The position numbers and the translations under genes were made by a program. From the NCBI GenBank assembly GCA_006176705.1, contig QRFJ01000023.1:2382583-2446582 (forward strand): a stretch of DNA of 64,000 bases, in the 5' to 3' direction. The notes under the pieces are model-generated. The model worked only from the letters and a program-made list of their open reading frames with translations. It had not been told where the DNA came from and searched no databases. Numbering within the stretch: position 1 is the stretch's first letter; the number at the start of each line of letters is the position of its first letter. Shown here one piece after another: positions 37,481 through 48,646 of this stretch. This stretch comes from Cocos nucifera (Eukaryota; Streptophyta; Magnoliopsida; Arecales; Arecaceae).

Positions 37481-37486
37481 AATAAA
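37481..37486 (+). terminator. Candidate polyadenylation signal of the MADS-box gene
   Basis: AATAAA, 129 bases after the stop codon. The spacing fits a plant 3' untranslated region. No transcript evidence is available. Confidence 0.5.
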
Positions 37487-37489
37487 GAT

Positions 37490-38699
37490 GGTGCTTATGC
37501 TTGTTGGTGCTTGTTACTTAATGTGGCTGCAAGAGACATGATGAGCCGAGTGCATAGCATAGCTTAGTGTCTGTCCGTTATGTGGCAGGCAATATCATGT
37601 CATGAGAAAACAAAGTCATGCCCTTCTCGTAACATGATGCTAGAAATTCTAATTGTATCCAAGGAGCATGTTGAGTTGCTGGTAATCTTTTTCTCAGTGG
37701 TACATGCACATCTGTGGTGCAGCGTGGCCTCATCTGGCCTGAAACATTGGATTCAACCATGACCCACCTACTCGATGTTTCTACGTTGATTGAATGCAGC
37801 ATGCTATTTAATTGTAACAGACTTTTTTTTTTTTTTTTTTTTAATAACATCCTTCTCAGATTGGCAAGAAAAATAAAAATGCAATTCCATTGCCAAATAA
37901 ATGGAGTGTCCGTTGTGGTGTTGGTATCATTGCCGCCGACACCCACCACACATGGCATTTGTCCAAAACCATGCATTCATTTTTAGCCAGTAAGCGTCTA
38001 CCCTTTGATTTGATTGGAGGAAACGATAATGCCGAAGTTTTCCTCGCCATCCGTAGCTGCTGTTTCTGGAGAAAAGAATCGCTCTTCTTTCCCTCCGAGA
38101 GGGGGAAAGGAAGAGCTCGTAACCGAAGGATTAGATCTGATTCTATTGGGAGTTCTGGGTTTCGAGAGACACCTTTGCTTGTTATAGCTACTTTTGGAGC
38201 ATGGGAGCATCAAGTTCTACCGACTTGTGTGGCGCTGAAGTTTCCTGGGATCTTTTGGAGCAAGCAATGGTCTTTTCTAGAGCATTTTGCAAGGAATGGA
38301 ATTCGATATGTACTCCGATTCCTTTTACAGCTGCTATCATGGGGAGGAAAGGAGGCAGAAATTAAGATACGAAAACCATCCAGCTACAAACAACCACACA
38401 TAATGTGTTAATCGAACTGCTACGTGCGAAACACGCGGAGGGAGAGTGACTTAATCCATGCAGAGAAAACAATAAAATGAGAAAAATCTCAAGAAATTTT
38501 TACCAAACTGCTATGCAGAGGATAAAGCGTCGGTATTGTGGCCAGAACGATTGCGGTTAAACTTTGCAGCTGCAGTGCATGAGTGAAATTAGTCTCTTTG
38601 GGAACAACATCTGATCGACAAGATTGCTACTTGATTACTCTTATAATCTTTGCATGTTTATTTATCTCAAATTAACCTAAAAAAGCAACCGTCCACGGT
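37490..38699. other. Intergenic region between two convergent genes
   Basis: Lies between the 3' end of the MADS gene and the 3' end of the RCC1 pseudogene. Several open frames occur, the largest at 37890-38411 (+), but none shows a domain or gene-like context. A short frame from ATG 38028 (about 52 codons, GC-richer) is the only one with somewhat coding-like composition, and it remains unidentified. Confidence 0.5.
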
Positions 38700-38805
38700 T
38701 CAGTTTGACAAATTGACTAATTTTTAAAGAATTTGACAGATTCGCACTTTCTGCAAGTCTGAATTGGTTTAGAGAGCAGGCACATCTGAATGACCCCCAC
38801 CAGCT

Positions 38806-38973
38806 GCCAGTCTCCTAACCTCTCCAACGCACCTTCCATAAAATTTTCCGTAAGTTTAGAAAGTTAAATGATAAGAAAGCACGAGATGTGCCAGTCTCCT
38901 AACCTCTCCAACACACCTTCCATAAAATTTTCTGGAAGTTTAGAAAGTTAAATGGTAAGAAAGCACGAGATGT
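38806..38973. repeat. 84-bp tandem duplication spanning an intron-exon junction
   Basis: 38806-38889 and 38890-38973 are near-identical copies beginning GCCAGTCTCCTAACC. Each contains the acceptor and the first coding bases of the last RCC1 exon. The duplication breaks that exon after Leu-Ala. Confidence 0.9.
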
Positions 38974-39250
38974 GATGATTTCATAATAGCCTACCAATCC
39001 ACAGGCGAAGGGACCAGGCATATGTAGATTTGTCATTAGCTGCCTGACCACAACTGCCATAACCCCATCCATATATCCTTCCATCTCTCATGGAAATAAG
39101 TGCGTGAGAATGACCACAAGCAACCAGTCGCACTCCATTAGGAATGGCCAATGCTGGAATATTTTTTCGTAACATATCAGATGCATTAGCAACACCATAA
39201 AACAAACTATTATTGGGGGCCGAGCCCCAACTGCCCTCCTTGCCCACCAC

Positions 39251-39420
39251 CCCCAAGTATAAGAGAAATAATTAAACACCAGGTGCAAGTGAACCAGGGC
39301 AAATCCCGAGGCATATGCACGGTGAATAGCACGCAATCGGGAATTGATGAAATTTAAGGGGGTAACGTGGGATTTGCGAGGTGCAATTTGGTGCATGCAA
39401 TAATTTCCCCAAGTATAAAG
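39251..39420. mobile_element. 143-bp insertion flanked by a 13-bp direct repeat
   Basis: CCCCAAGTATAAG at 39251-39263 recurs as CCCCAAGTATAAAG at 39407-39420. Removing 39264-39406 and one repeat brings together RCC1 coding sequence on both sides (TLYTWG and the Gly-rich QGGQLGLGP region). The inserted DNA has weakly complementary ends (AAATAATT...CACC against AAATTATT...CACC), so it may be a small inverted-repeat element. A SINE is less likely without a visible A-tail. Confidence 0.65.
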
Positions 39421-39537
39421 AGTGCATTTTGCAGTTACAGCACATGCATGCACACCGCTGCAAGCAACATCTTTAACAAAAATTCTATTGAGGGCGACCA
39501 CCCGTCTTGGAAGCAGCTCTTTATCGCCGGACTCAAG

Positions 39538-39542
39538 AGGAC
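39538..39542. repeat. Left target-site duplication of the gypsy element
   Basis: AGGAC, matching AGAAC at 60277-60281 with one transition. Joining the flanks at this site rebuilds a continuous RCC1 reading frame. Confidence 0.75.
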
Positions 39543-40196
39543 TATTGTGGTTTGGCTTTAACTCATCTTCGATCTAAAATTTTTCATCTATTTTTAATCT
39601 ATGATGATAGAAACATGATTACCATCTGCCTACAAGTCCATTGTAAGTCAGCAGATTGCCGACCAACAATGAACCATCCACGACCGACCTACCTCCGAAA
39701 GGATCTTCTTCATGATCTGAAGAAAGCTGTCTGTTATCGATCTATCTTGATTGATCGGATCTGGCTGATCAATGTTTGGCCGACCAATACTTTGACCGAG
39801 CTACTATTATCTTTGCCAGATTCGTGCCCTTCCAACCTGGAAAGTCTGGATAAAGAAGGAGTCATTCGCGATTCAATCTTTCAAAGAAGGAAGAAAATCT
39901 TCCGAATCAATCTAGAGCGACAAACTCGGAAGATCGTTAGAGTCTGAAATGGATACGACTCCAATTTCTCCCCTATAAATAAAGGGGCTTCGGGATCCTC
40001 CAGGTATGCACTCAATTCGATACTTTCTCCTCTCTTTGTTCTCCTGTCTTCTAACTTGAGTATCGAAGGAACTTCATCGAAAAATACCCCGATGAGGACT
40101 TCATTGCAGGAGATCGGACGAAGCTCCAGCAATAGCTTTTCCTCGGCCATAGATTCCTCGATGGCCGACCTCAGACGGGAAGATTCAGGAGCAATA
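39543..40196 (+). repeat. Gypsy 5' LTR
   Basis: 654 bp, aligned along its full length to 59623-60276 with many scattered substitutions. The first bases are TATTGTGG where the other LTR has TGTTGTGT, so the terminal TG has mutated. Contains TATAAATA at 39974-39981. Confidence 0.88.
39974..39981 (+). promoter_or_regulatory. TATA box in gypsy 5' LTR
   Basis: TATAAATA within a conserved block (CCCTATAAATAAA), also found in the 3' LTR at 60054-60061. Confidence 0.6.
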
Positions 40197-40271
40197 GTTG
40201 ACGCTAGAAGGAGGGCCCTCGATTGATTTCGAGACCTAATCTTGAGAGGAGAAAGCTTGTCACCAGTTATC

Positions 40272-41757
40272 ATGAGGATTCGAAGAGGAGCATCAAACGC
40301 ATCTCAGCATTCCAACGACCGACGAACCAACAATGTTCAACCGGTTAACGCACCGCCACCATCGATTCAAGAAAATCCACCAGCGGCACCAACGATTTCA
40401 CAGCAGTATAATACGCTAGTCCATCATGTGCAGGTACTCTCGACTGCTGTAAGAGGAGTACAATAGGTTAGCGAGCGTCGTCCGACCAACGAAAATTCAG
40501 GACCGATCCGAGGAAGGTCGGAGGAATGATGCCCTAAAAGCCCAAGGACAGAAGCTAGTCGTCATAGCCAACCTATCAACCCTCTTCGTCGAAGACTTGG
40601 ATTATCACCTATGCCTGTTTCTAGAAGAGACTGTATCCCAGGCCATGCGACTCCTCGACACCGAGCTACTCGAAAAGACGACATGGAGAAAAAGCTCCAA
40701 GAAATGCAACAACAGCTAGATGCGTTGCGGCAGCCGAAGTAGCAGGAAGACAACTTGGGTTTCAACATCGATCCTCCATTTATCCAAAAAATTATGAATG
40801 AACCTCTACTGCCGCGATTCAAGATTCCTCAAATGGAGCCTTATGACAGGACGGTCGACTCCATAGATCATCTAGACAACTTCCAAACTCTCATGCACCT
40901 ACAAGGAGCTGGTGATGCAATCTTATGTCGAGTTTTTTCTTCGACTTTGAGAAAGACAGCTCGACATTGGTATACAAATTTGAAGCCTAGCTCCGTAGAT
41001 TTCTTCCATCAGCTGAGCCATCTATTTATTGCTCATTTTATCAGTAGTCATCGGCAATACCGTAACTCAAATTTTCTCATGAGCATCAAGTAGCGGAAGA
41101 ATGAGCCTCTTCGAGAGTACATCAACCACTTCAATGCTGCCACCTTAGAGATCCAAAATTTAGATTAGTCGGTCACTATGACGACACTTAAGATCGGACT
41201 TCTTCAAAATGATCTACTGTTCTCTCTTAACCTGGATTATCCGAAGGACTTCGCCGAGATGTTGGAGCGGGCTGAGAAGTATGCTCAAGTCGAGAAAGCC
41301 TGGAACCAGCAAGAAAGTGATCAAGACGGCAGGTCAGGGTCAGCCCAAAAGCAAAAGAAGAAGAAAGACTACCGGTGGGTGCAGCATCGACGGGAGGAAC
41401 CACATCCTCGTCGGTCGCACACTCCACCTTGGAGTAACCGACCTACATCTCCAAAGCCTTAGCATCGGTCTAAAACTCCGTCTAGGAGGTTCAATTATTA
41501 CACCCCCCCTAATACTACCCGGGCTTAGATTTTGATGAAGATAGAATGATAAGAAGATATACCACGACCAAAGAAGATGGTGACTCCTGCCCAAGTAAGG
41601 AACCCAAGAAAATATTATAGATATCATCACGATCATGGGCATCATACCGAAGAATGCTGGCAGCCTAAAGAAGAAATAGAAGCATTGATTAGAAGAGGAT
41701 GGCTCCAATGCTATGTTGATGAGCAAAGAATTCCACCCAACCCACGCCATGAATAGC
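40272..41757 (+). pseudogene. Gypsy gag, degenerate
   Basis: The N-terminal part starts MRIRRGASNASQHSND. The gag core (about 40755-41160) contains YDRTVDSIDHLDNFQTLM and RHWYTNLKP, as in plant Retrotrans_gag domains. Near 41600-41755 comes HHDHGHHTEECWQPKEEIEA, the His/Cys region typical of this lineage. In-frame stops (for example at 40464 and 41091) and a frame change before 40755 show it is not functional. The intact product would form the particle core. Confidence 0.85.
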
Positions 41758-41828
41758 CTAGGCAGGAGGATCCTCATACAGAATAACAGATAGCGGGTGA
41801 GATCAGAATAATCACTGGGGGGCATCTC

Positions 41829-42434
41829 ACTGAAAATACCTTGGAGCAAGACCGACCTATAGAGGAAGGATTGAAGAAAAGAAAGATCGATGATGAAATC
41901 ACATTTACTGCTGACGACCTACAAGGAATAAATCATCCGCATGATGATCTTGTAGTTGTCTCTATAAATATTTTAAATTATGATGTACATCGAGTTCTTA
42001 TTGATAATGAAAATTTGGTAGATGTCTTATTTTATGATGTTCTTATTCGAATAAACTTGGATCCTAAATGGCTGATGAAGAAGAATGTACCTCTGGTCAG
42101 ATTTTCTGATAACACGGTCCCAGCAGAAGGAACTATCTCATTAATAATGAAAATTGGGCAGGTTCCAAGGCAGGCCATACTCAAAATAACTTACTTCGTG
42201 GTTGATAGCCCGTCAGCTTATAATGTCATTTTGGATTGGCCAAGTTTAAATGCCCTCAAAGCTATAGTCTCAACTTATCATTTGAAGGTGAAATTCATGA
42301 CTCTTGGAGGAATAAGTGAACTCCGAGGAAACCAGTCAATCATAAAAGAATGCTATATAGCTACCTTGCATGGAGTGGCATCTGAAGAACAACTCATGAA
42401 TGAGCTGGATGTAAGGAATGAGTTGACGGAATAG
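41829..42434 (+). pseudogene. Gypsy retropepsin-like protease region
   Basis: An uninterrupted frame from 41841 carries the protease fold: VLIDNENLVDVLFYDVL, then NVILDWPSLNALKAIVSTYH. The active-site triad expected as Asp-x-Gly reads DNEN here, so the catalytic glycine is replaced by Glu. It follows gag and precedes RT, as in the Tat lineage. Likely inactive. Confidence 0.82.
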
Positions 42435-42499
42435 AGGGGTCACCCAACATAAGAGTTGATCTCAGTGCCAATCAGAGATAATCTGAGCAAAATAGTGAA

Positions 42500-45400
42500 G
42501 ATTGGCTCAACTTTGTGTGAAAAAGATCGATAGCACCTCATCTCATTTCTATGAGCTAATGCTGATGTATTCGCTTGGTCGGCCTTGGATATGCATGGTA
42601 TTGATCCAAAAGTTATGGTCCACCAGCTTAATGTGGATCCGAACCATCGTCCAGTCAGGCAGAAGAAGCAAAATTTCACCCCTGAGCGACAAAACATGAT
42701 ACAGAAAGAGCTTGATAAACTTCTAAAGGCTAGATTTGTTCGAGAAGTGTATTACCCAGAATGGCTGGCTAATGTCATCCTCGTCAAGCTGGCGAGTGAA
42801 AAATGGTGTGCATGCATCGATTATTCCGACCTCAACAAGGCATGTCTGAAGGACAGCTACCCTCTGCCCCGCATAGATTAATTAGTGGATGCAACTTTGG
42901 AGCATCAACTTCTATCATTCATGGATGCTTTTTTAGGATATAACCAGATCCAAATGGCATCCGAGAATGAGGAAAAAATTTCTTTTAAAACTGACCAAGA
43001 TCTTTTTTGTTATAGGATTATGTCGTTTGGCCTGAAAAATGCAGGGACGACCTACCAAAGACTTGTGAACAAGCTTTTCAAGAAGCAAATTGGAAGAAAC
43101 ATGAAAGTATATATAGATGACATGCTCATCAAAAGCAGGACCACCAAACATCATATTACCAACTTAGAAGAAACCTTTTCTATACTACGGTGGTTCCGGA
43201 TGAAGCTCAACGCAGATAAATGTGCTTTCGGAGTCATCTCTAGAAAATTCCTTGATTTTATGGTGTCACAATATGGGATCGAGGCTAACTCAGAGAAGAT
43301 TCAGTCTTTTTAAGAGATGAAACCTCCGAGGATGATCAAAAAAGTACAGCGACTCACTGAGAGGATTGCAATCCCAAATATATTCCTGTCAAGATCAACA
43401 GAAAAGAGCCTTCCATTTTTTAAAACTCTTATGCAGCCGAAGAATTTTCAATGGTCGAATGAATGCTAGGTAGCCTTCGATGAGCTAAAGAAATATCTCG
43501 GCTTTCCTTTTCTTTTAAGCAAGTCAGAGCCTGAAGAAGTATTGTACTTGTATTTGATTGTTTCTCCTTCGACGATTAGTTCGATCCTCATCCGACAGAA
43601 AGTCAGGGTGTAGAAATCGATCTATTATATAAGCCGGGTACTTCATGATGCCGAGATCAGATATGTGAAGTTAGAAAAAGTCATCTACGCTCTCTCGATA
43701 TCTGCAAAAAAGCTGCATTCGTATTTTCAAGTACATACCATCATTGTTCTTACCGACCAACCTATCAGGTCAGTATTATATTGACCTAACACTTTGGGGT
43801 GGTTAGCCAAATGGGCTATTGAGTTAGGAGAATTCGATATCAAATATCTACCAAGGTCGTCCATCAAGGCTCAGGCGTTAGCCAAATTCATTTTGGAGTG
43901 CACGATTCCAGATGAAGAATTAAGCAATAAAATAGCTCATACAACCGACGAATGTTGGGTCTTACATGTTGATGGATCTTCGAATGATAAAGGTGCAGGG
44001 GCCGGATTGATTTTAACTAGCCCGAAGGGAGTAGTTGCAGAGTATGCTCTACGTTTTGATTTTTCGACATCCAATAATGAAGCCGAGTATGAAGCATTGA
44101 TAACAGATCTCAGGATGGCAAAAAAAAAGGGAGTTCGGCATCTCAGAGTTCATAGCGACTCATAGCTAATCATCGATCAGATTCAAGGAGAATGTGAAGC
44201 TCGAGAATCGAACATGATCAAATATCTGTAGAAGATTAGGAACTTAGCTTTTGGCTTCTCGGCAATGGATGTTCAGCAAATACCAAGGGCAGAAAATATA
44301 CGAGCCGATCTTTTATCTAAGCTTGCAACCCTTGGTGCTACAGACTTAAAAAGAAGCTCATATATGAAAGTTCTGGAGAAGCCAAGCATCGAAGAGGCTC
44401 CTATAATGCAAGCTGATCTAGAGCCAAGTTGGATAGATCCCATCCTACGCTACTTACAAGATGACATTCTACCAACTGATAGAGATGAAGCTAAAAAGTT
44501 GAGATGCCTTGCTCCTCAGTACCTCATCTATGAGAAAAAACTATATAAAAGGTCTTTTACCTTATCTCTACTCAGACGCCTTCGTCCTTCGGAAGCCGAC
44601 TATGCTTTATGAGAAGTGCACAAAGAAATCTACGGCGATCATCTGGAGGGTAAGGTCCTTGCTCATAAGATATTGAGGCAAGGATACTTCTGGCCGACCA
44701 TGCAAAAAGATGCTACCGACCTGATAAATAGATGTGATCAATGTCAAAGAACTTTCAATATTCAGTGCCGACCTTCCACCCCGCTAGCACCAATCACAAC
44801 GTCTTGGCCTTTTGCATAATAAAGAATAGATATCCTTGGACCATTTTCTATCGCCATACATAGAAGTTCTTACTCGTCGCCATCAACTATTTTACCAAAT
44901 GGGTGGAGGTCGAGGCTCTGGCAATCATTTTTGAAGCCAAGGTTCAAGATTTCATCTGAAAATTAATTATCTGCTGATTTGGACTATCAAGAGTTATTAT
45001 AACTAATAATAGATGATAGTTTGATAATCCGAGGTTCACTAGATTCTGCAACGACTTCAGAATTTTGCACAGGTTGACGTCAGTAGGTCACCCACAGAGG
45101 AACGGTGAAGCCAAAGTACGAACAGAACCTTGTTGCAAGGTTTAAAACCTCATCTTAGTCAGGCTAAGGGACGGTGGGTCGAAGAGCTATATCATGTCCT
45201 TTGGGCCTATCGAACGATCCAACGAGTCTCGACTGGAGAAACATCTTTCATGTTGGCGTTCGGAATGGAAGCTGTCATACCATTAAAAATTAGTCTGCCC
45301 ACACTTCGAGTCGAGGAATTCGACGAGGACGGCAACTCATTTGGAATGAGGGCAAACTTAGATCTATTGGAAGAAACTCGAGAACGATCTAGGATCCGAA

Positions 45401-45650
45401 TGGCCAATTATCAATAAAGGATAGCTCGGTATTACAATTTTCGAGTTAAAGAAAAGTCGTTCCTGGCCGAAAATTGGTACTTCACCAAGTGGAGGTCTCT
45501 CGACCAATCGAATGGTTGAAGCTATCACCCAACTGGGAAGGAACATATAGAGTAGCTGAGATAGTTCGGCCAGGAGTTTATCATCTTTGTCGATTGGATA
45601 GAACTCCAATTTCGAGGACATGAAATATCGACAATCTCCATAGATTTTAT
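42500..45650 (+). pseudogene. Gypsy pol: RT, RNase H and integrase, degenerate
   Basis: RT (42585-43313) shows CIDYSDLNKACLKDSYPLPR, MSFGLKNAGTTYQRL and the catalytic VYIDDMLIKS. The RT-linked RNase H is decayed (43320-43790). A second RNase H-like block (43950-44340) has LHVDGSSNDKGAGAGLIL and NNEAEYEAL, a Tat-lineage trait. Integrase has the zinc-binding region (44616-44819) with HKEIYGDHLEGK and CDQCQR. The catalytic core is decayed and a C-terminal part (45130-45417) contains ELYHVLWAYRT and GMEAVIPLKI. Numerous stops occur (for example 42879, 43311, 44163, 44610, 45415). Confidence 0.88.
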
Positions 45651-45732
45651 CCATAAGCAATAATTCTTATCTTTCTTAATAATAAATAATAATTTTTTGT
45701 AAATTTGATCTTCGATAATTCGCCAAAGCGTG

Positions 45733-46430
45733 CTCCTCGACCACGATCGAGGAATGGAATGCGTCTTCAACAAATTTTGCCAACGCGCGCTTCTCGACCA
45801 TGGTCGAAAAATGGAATGCATCTCCAGCGAATTTTGTCAACGCACGCTCCTCGGCCACGGTCGAGAAACAGAATGCATCTCCAGCGAATTTCACCAATGC
45901 ATGCTCCTCATCCATGGTCGAGGAACGGAATGCATTTTCAGCAAATTTTGCCAACGCACGCTCCTCGACCACGACCAAAGAATGGAATGAGTCTCCGACA
46001 AATTTTATCAACGTGCGTTCCTCGGCCACGGTCGAGAAATGGAATGTATCTCGAGTAAATTTTGCCAACGCATGCTCCTCGACCACGATTGAGGAACGGA
46101 ATGCATCTCCAGCGAATTTCGTCAATGTGCTTTTCTTGGCCACGGTTGAGGAACGAAATGCGTCTCTAGCAACATTTGCCAATGCGTGTTCCTCGACCAC
46201 GATTGAGGAACGGGTCGCATCTCTGAAAGTTCGTCATCGCGTGTTCCTCGACCATGGCTGAGGAACGGAATGCATCCCCTACAAAAAATTGCCATGTGTT
46301 CCTCGACCACAGTCGAAAAATGCAATGTCTCCAACGAAGTTCGCCAACCGCATTCCTCGGACACAGCCAAGAAATGAAACATGTCTCCAAAAAATTAGCC
46401 AACATGTGTTCCTCGACTTAGGCCAGAGAA
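45733..46430. repeat. 57-bp tandem repeat array (about 12 units)
   Basis: The word CTCCTCGACCACG or a variant starts at 45733, 45790, 45847, 45904, 45961, 46018, 46075, 46132 and 46189, exactly 57 bases apart. Less regular copies follow to about 46430. Since 57 is 19 codons, frames stay open on both strands (for example 45800-46261 plus, 45676-46200 minus). It lies between pol and the antisense gene of the gypsy element. Confidence 0.92.
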
Positions 46431-46690
46431 CATAATTAAACAATCTTATTTTTCTCGGCTAAAGCTGAATAATAAGTCGAGTCCGTGAGGTGTGACAATG
46501 CGAAGATATGGTGAAGTTTGACACAGACGACCTCAACAACTTCAAAAAGTATGTATTCATTGAAATGAAAAATGTTTACAGTTTGATCGACGATAGACAA
46601 AATACCTCGAAATATTTTGAGGTGTGACAAAACGTGCCGCCTAGTAAAAAGGAAAAAAAAAAGCTCGGCCATGGTCGAGCAAAGATTACA

Positions 46691-47147
46691 TTAAGCTTCG
46701 TTTGGTGCCCAGGATTCGTCGACCTCAACATGGTCAGACAAGGTGATTATGGCTGGAGGCTGGACGGATGCTCTTTGCTTGGCTATTTGATCTTCAATAG
46801 CCTGGTTAAAGAGGTCCTCCATCCGAATTTCCTCATCCCCGCCTTCATCAGCCTCCTCCTCGTTGTCCAATTCCAGCAGTTCTAGATTGAAGTCCGAAAG
46901 GATCTTCTTTAGCTTCTCCTTTAGATCGATCTCCATCTGAATGTACGAAAGCGAAGCAAAATCCATCTTGATGACTCGAAGCTCGATGGAAGATTTGAAG
47001 GCTTCGACAGCAGCGACCTTAGAGGCTTCCAGCTTGCCCTCATACTTCTTTTTTTTGGCCTCCAGCCAAGTTTCAAAATTGGACCAAACTTTTGAAAGTT
47101 TGGACTCAAGCCTCCTCGTCTCCCTCTTCAACTCCTCCTCGGCCTTT
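46691..47147 (-). pseudogene. Gypsy antisense gene, C-terminal coiled-coil part
   Basis: About 150 codons without a stop on the minus strand: LKAEEELKRETRRLESKLSK and KKKKYEGKLEASK, then the acidic ELLELDNEEEADEGGDEEIR, ending at 46691. The composition suggests a long coiled coil and an acidic tail. It is the downstream part of the exon interrupted by copia B. Across the AGCTT duplication the frame continues into VELSKL at 57621-57640. No catalytic motif is visible. Confidence 0.75.
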
Positions 47148-47152
47148 AGCTT
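47148..47152. repeat. Left target-site duplication of copia B
   Basis: AGCTT, identical to 57621-57625. Confidence 0.93.
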
Positions 47153-48587
47153 TATTAACCCCAAGAATTGATTTTGATGAGTAACAAAATATTTGAGTAT
47201 ATATTTGAACTAACGAAGCTGATGAGATCATGTTTCAGAATGTATTTTAAAGTATCAAATAAAACATCTATATAAGTGCATTTGAAAATTGATAGAGAAG
47301 AGTTGGAGGCATTTGGAGTATAAATCATATCTGAAATAAGACTTGAAAAAGATATCCCAAAATCATAATTCAAGAGAAAAACTTTTGGGCAAACTAAAAT
47401 TTTTCAGCATAAGAAGCCCACGAGTCGACTCAAGATTCGACTCATTGTTCAGCTCGAGTTGATACGCAGACTGGCATGCAGAAGTTTCAGAAGAAATAAT
47501 CTCGAGCGGAGGCTCGAGTCAACTCAAGGTTCTCGAGTAGAAGTCTTAATGAAAATCTAGAGAATGATGATTTTGGAGCAAGGTCTCGAGTAGAGACTCG
47601 AGTCGACTCGAGATTCTTAAGTCAAAGTCTCAGGAGAAATACAAAAGATGATAATTTAGAAGCAAAGTTCGGCACAGTCTTGAGCGGAGGCTCAAGTTGA
47701 CTCGAGGTCCACAAGCTGAGGATCGAGCATAGTAAAAAGTCTCAAGCAGAGAAATGAGTAGAGCAAAAGGCCTCAAACCTCGACTCGAGCTCCAACGGTT
47801 AGTTTCTACGGACTGTCCAGAACTATGTAGATTGGATTCAAATAGTCATTTTTGCTTCTCCAATGATCAAATAAGATTCTCCAGCCTACCAAACATGGAA
47901 AATCACCTACAAAATACCTAGAGGAAGAGATATAACTATTTATTCATTGAGAGAAATAGAAAGTCAAAGAAAAGAATCCAAAAAGCATTGAATAGAGAGC
48001 ATTCAACTTCCATCTTCAAGAAAAATTAAATCAAGAGATTCTATTCAACAAGAAAACAAGCTCAAAAGCCTTCAACAAAGTAGATTCCAAAAAGCTTCAT
48101 CGACTTACTTGCTCATCAAAGGAGCTTTTTATTCATTTTTGTTATTCAACTTTTCTCTTTCTTATAACTTAGCTTCAATAGGTTTTTGAAGCTAAGAATA
48201 AGACTTATCCAAGTGTGAAAATTGAATTGTAAGCTAAGGGTTGGCTTAGAATTTGGTTATGGTTGGTGGACCGATGTAAAAATCAACTAGATTTTAGATA
48301 GTGAGTCTTAAAAAACTATCCGACTGTAATCTTAAAAAGATTATAGTAAAATTTTCAAGTAGGCCTTGGAGAGTGGACATAGGTGGAAGGAGCACCGAAC
48401 CACTATAAATTTTCTAATATTTATGATTGTCTTATTTACTTCATTCCATTTATATTTATGCATTTCTATATATTTAGAACTAAAGCATACACCATCACAT
48501 CACTTGTTTTTAAAAACAGCACCCAACTAGCTTTAAGTTTTGAAAAATCTAATTCACCCCTCTCTTGGATTGTCTTGTTAGGCAACA
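47153..48587 (+). repeat. Copia B 5' LTR
   Basis: 1435 bp, ending GGCAACA directly before the primer-binding site. It begins TATTAACCCC where the other LTR has TGTTGATCCC. The part 47411-47810 is full of CTCGAG/GTCGAC palindromes, including a perfect 16-mer at 47597-47612. Confidence 0.92.
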
Positions 48588-48589
48588 AG

Positions 48590-48601
48590 TGGTATCAGAG
48601 C
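48590..48601 (+). other. Copia B primer-binding site
   Basis: TGGTATCAGAGC, complementary to the 3' end of plant initiator tRNA-Met. It lies two bases after the LTR. Confidence 0.88.
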
Positions 48602-48646
48602 TTGGTACTCACTTTATTTGATTTAACAATCAAGAGTTAAGATCAA

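Larger units (their letters stand above)
38700..39537 (-). pseudogene. RCC1-repeat family gene, 3' part (disrupted)
   Basis: The minus strand continues an RCC1 gene whose earlier exons lie at 60277-64000. From 39537 it reads LESGDKELLPRRVVALNRIF, then KDVACSGVHACAVTAKCTLY. Further on come LVACGHSHALISMRDGRIYG and GSCGQAANDKSTYAW, ending at donor 38995. The last exon (from 38832, duplicated copy from 38916) gives CVGEVRRLAAGGGHS and, further on, FRLAESANLSNS. Exon phases across the 38995 donor rebuild the expected Trp-Cys. Lesions seen are a 143-bp insertion, an 84-bp duplication, a 2-base loss after YAW and another frameshift in the Gly-rich strand. Intact relatives form seven-bladed propellers. 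The specific role of this plant subgroup is not known to me. Confidence 0.88.

Noticed and set aside
37890..38411. Plus-strand 173-codon frame between the two genes
   Set aside because: No domain and overlaps other frames on both strands; composition not clearly coding.
45676..46200. Minus-strand 174-codon repetitive protein
   Set aside because: Explained by the 57-bp periodicity, which keeps frames open on either strand; no start or promoter context.
48590..48601. tRNA-Met-like sequence as an RNA gene
   Set aside because: It is only the 12-base primer-binding site of copia B; no tRNA fold surrounds it. No tRNA or rRNA gene was seen in the window.
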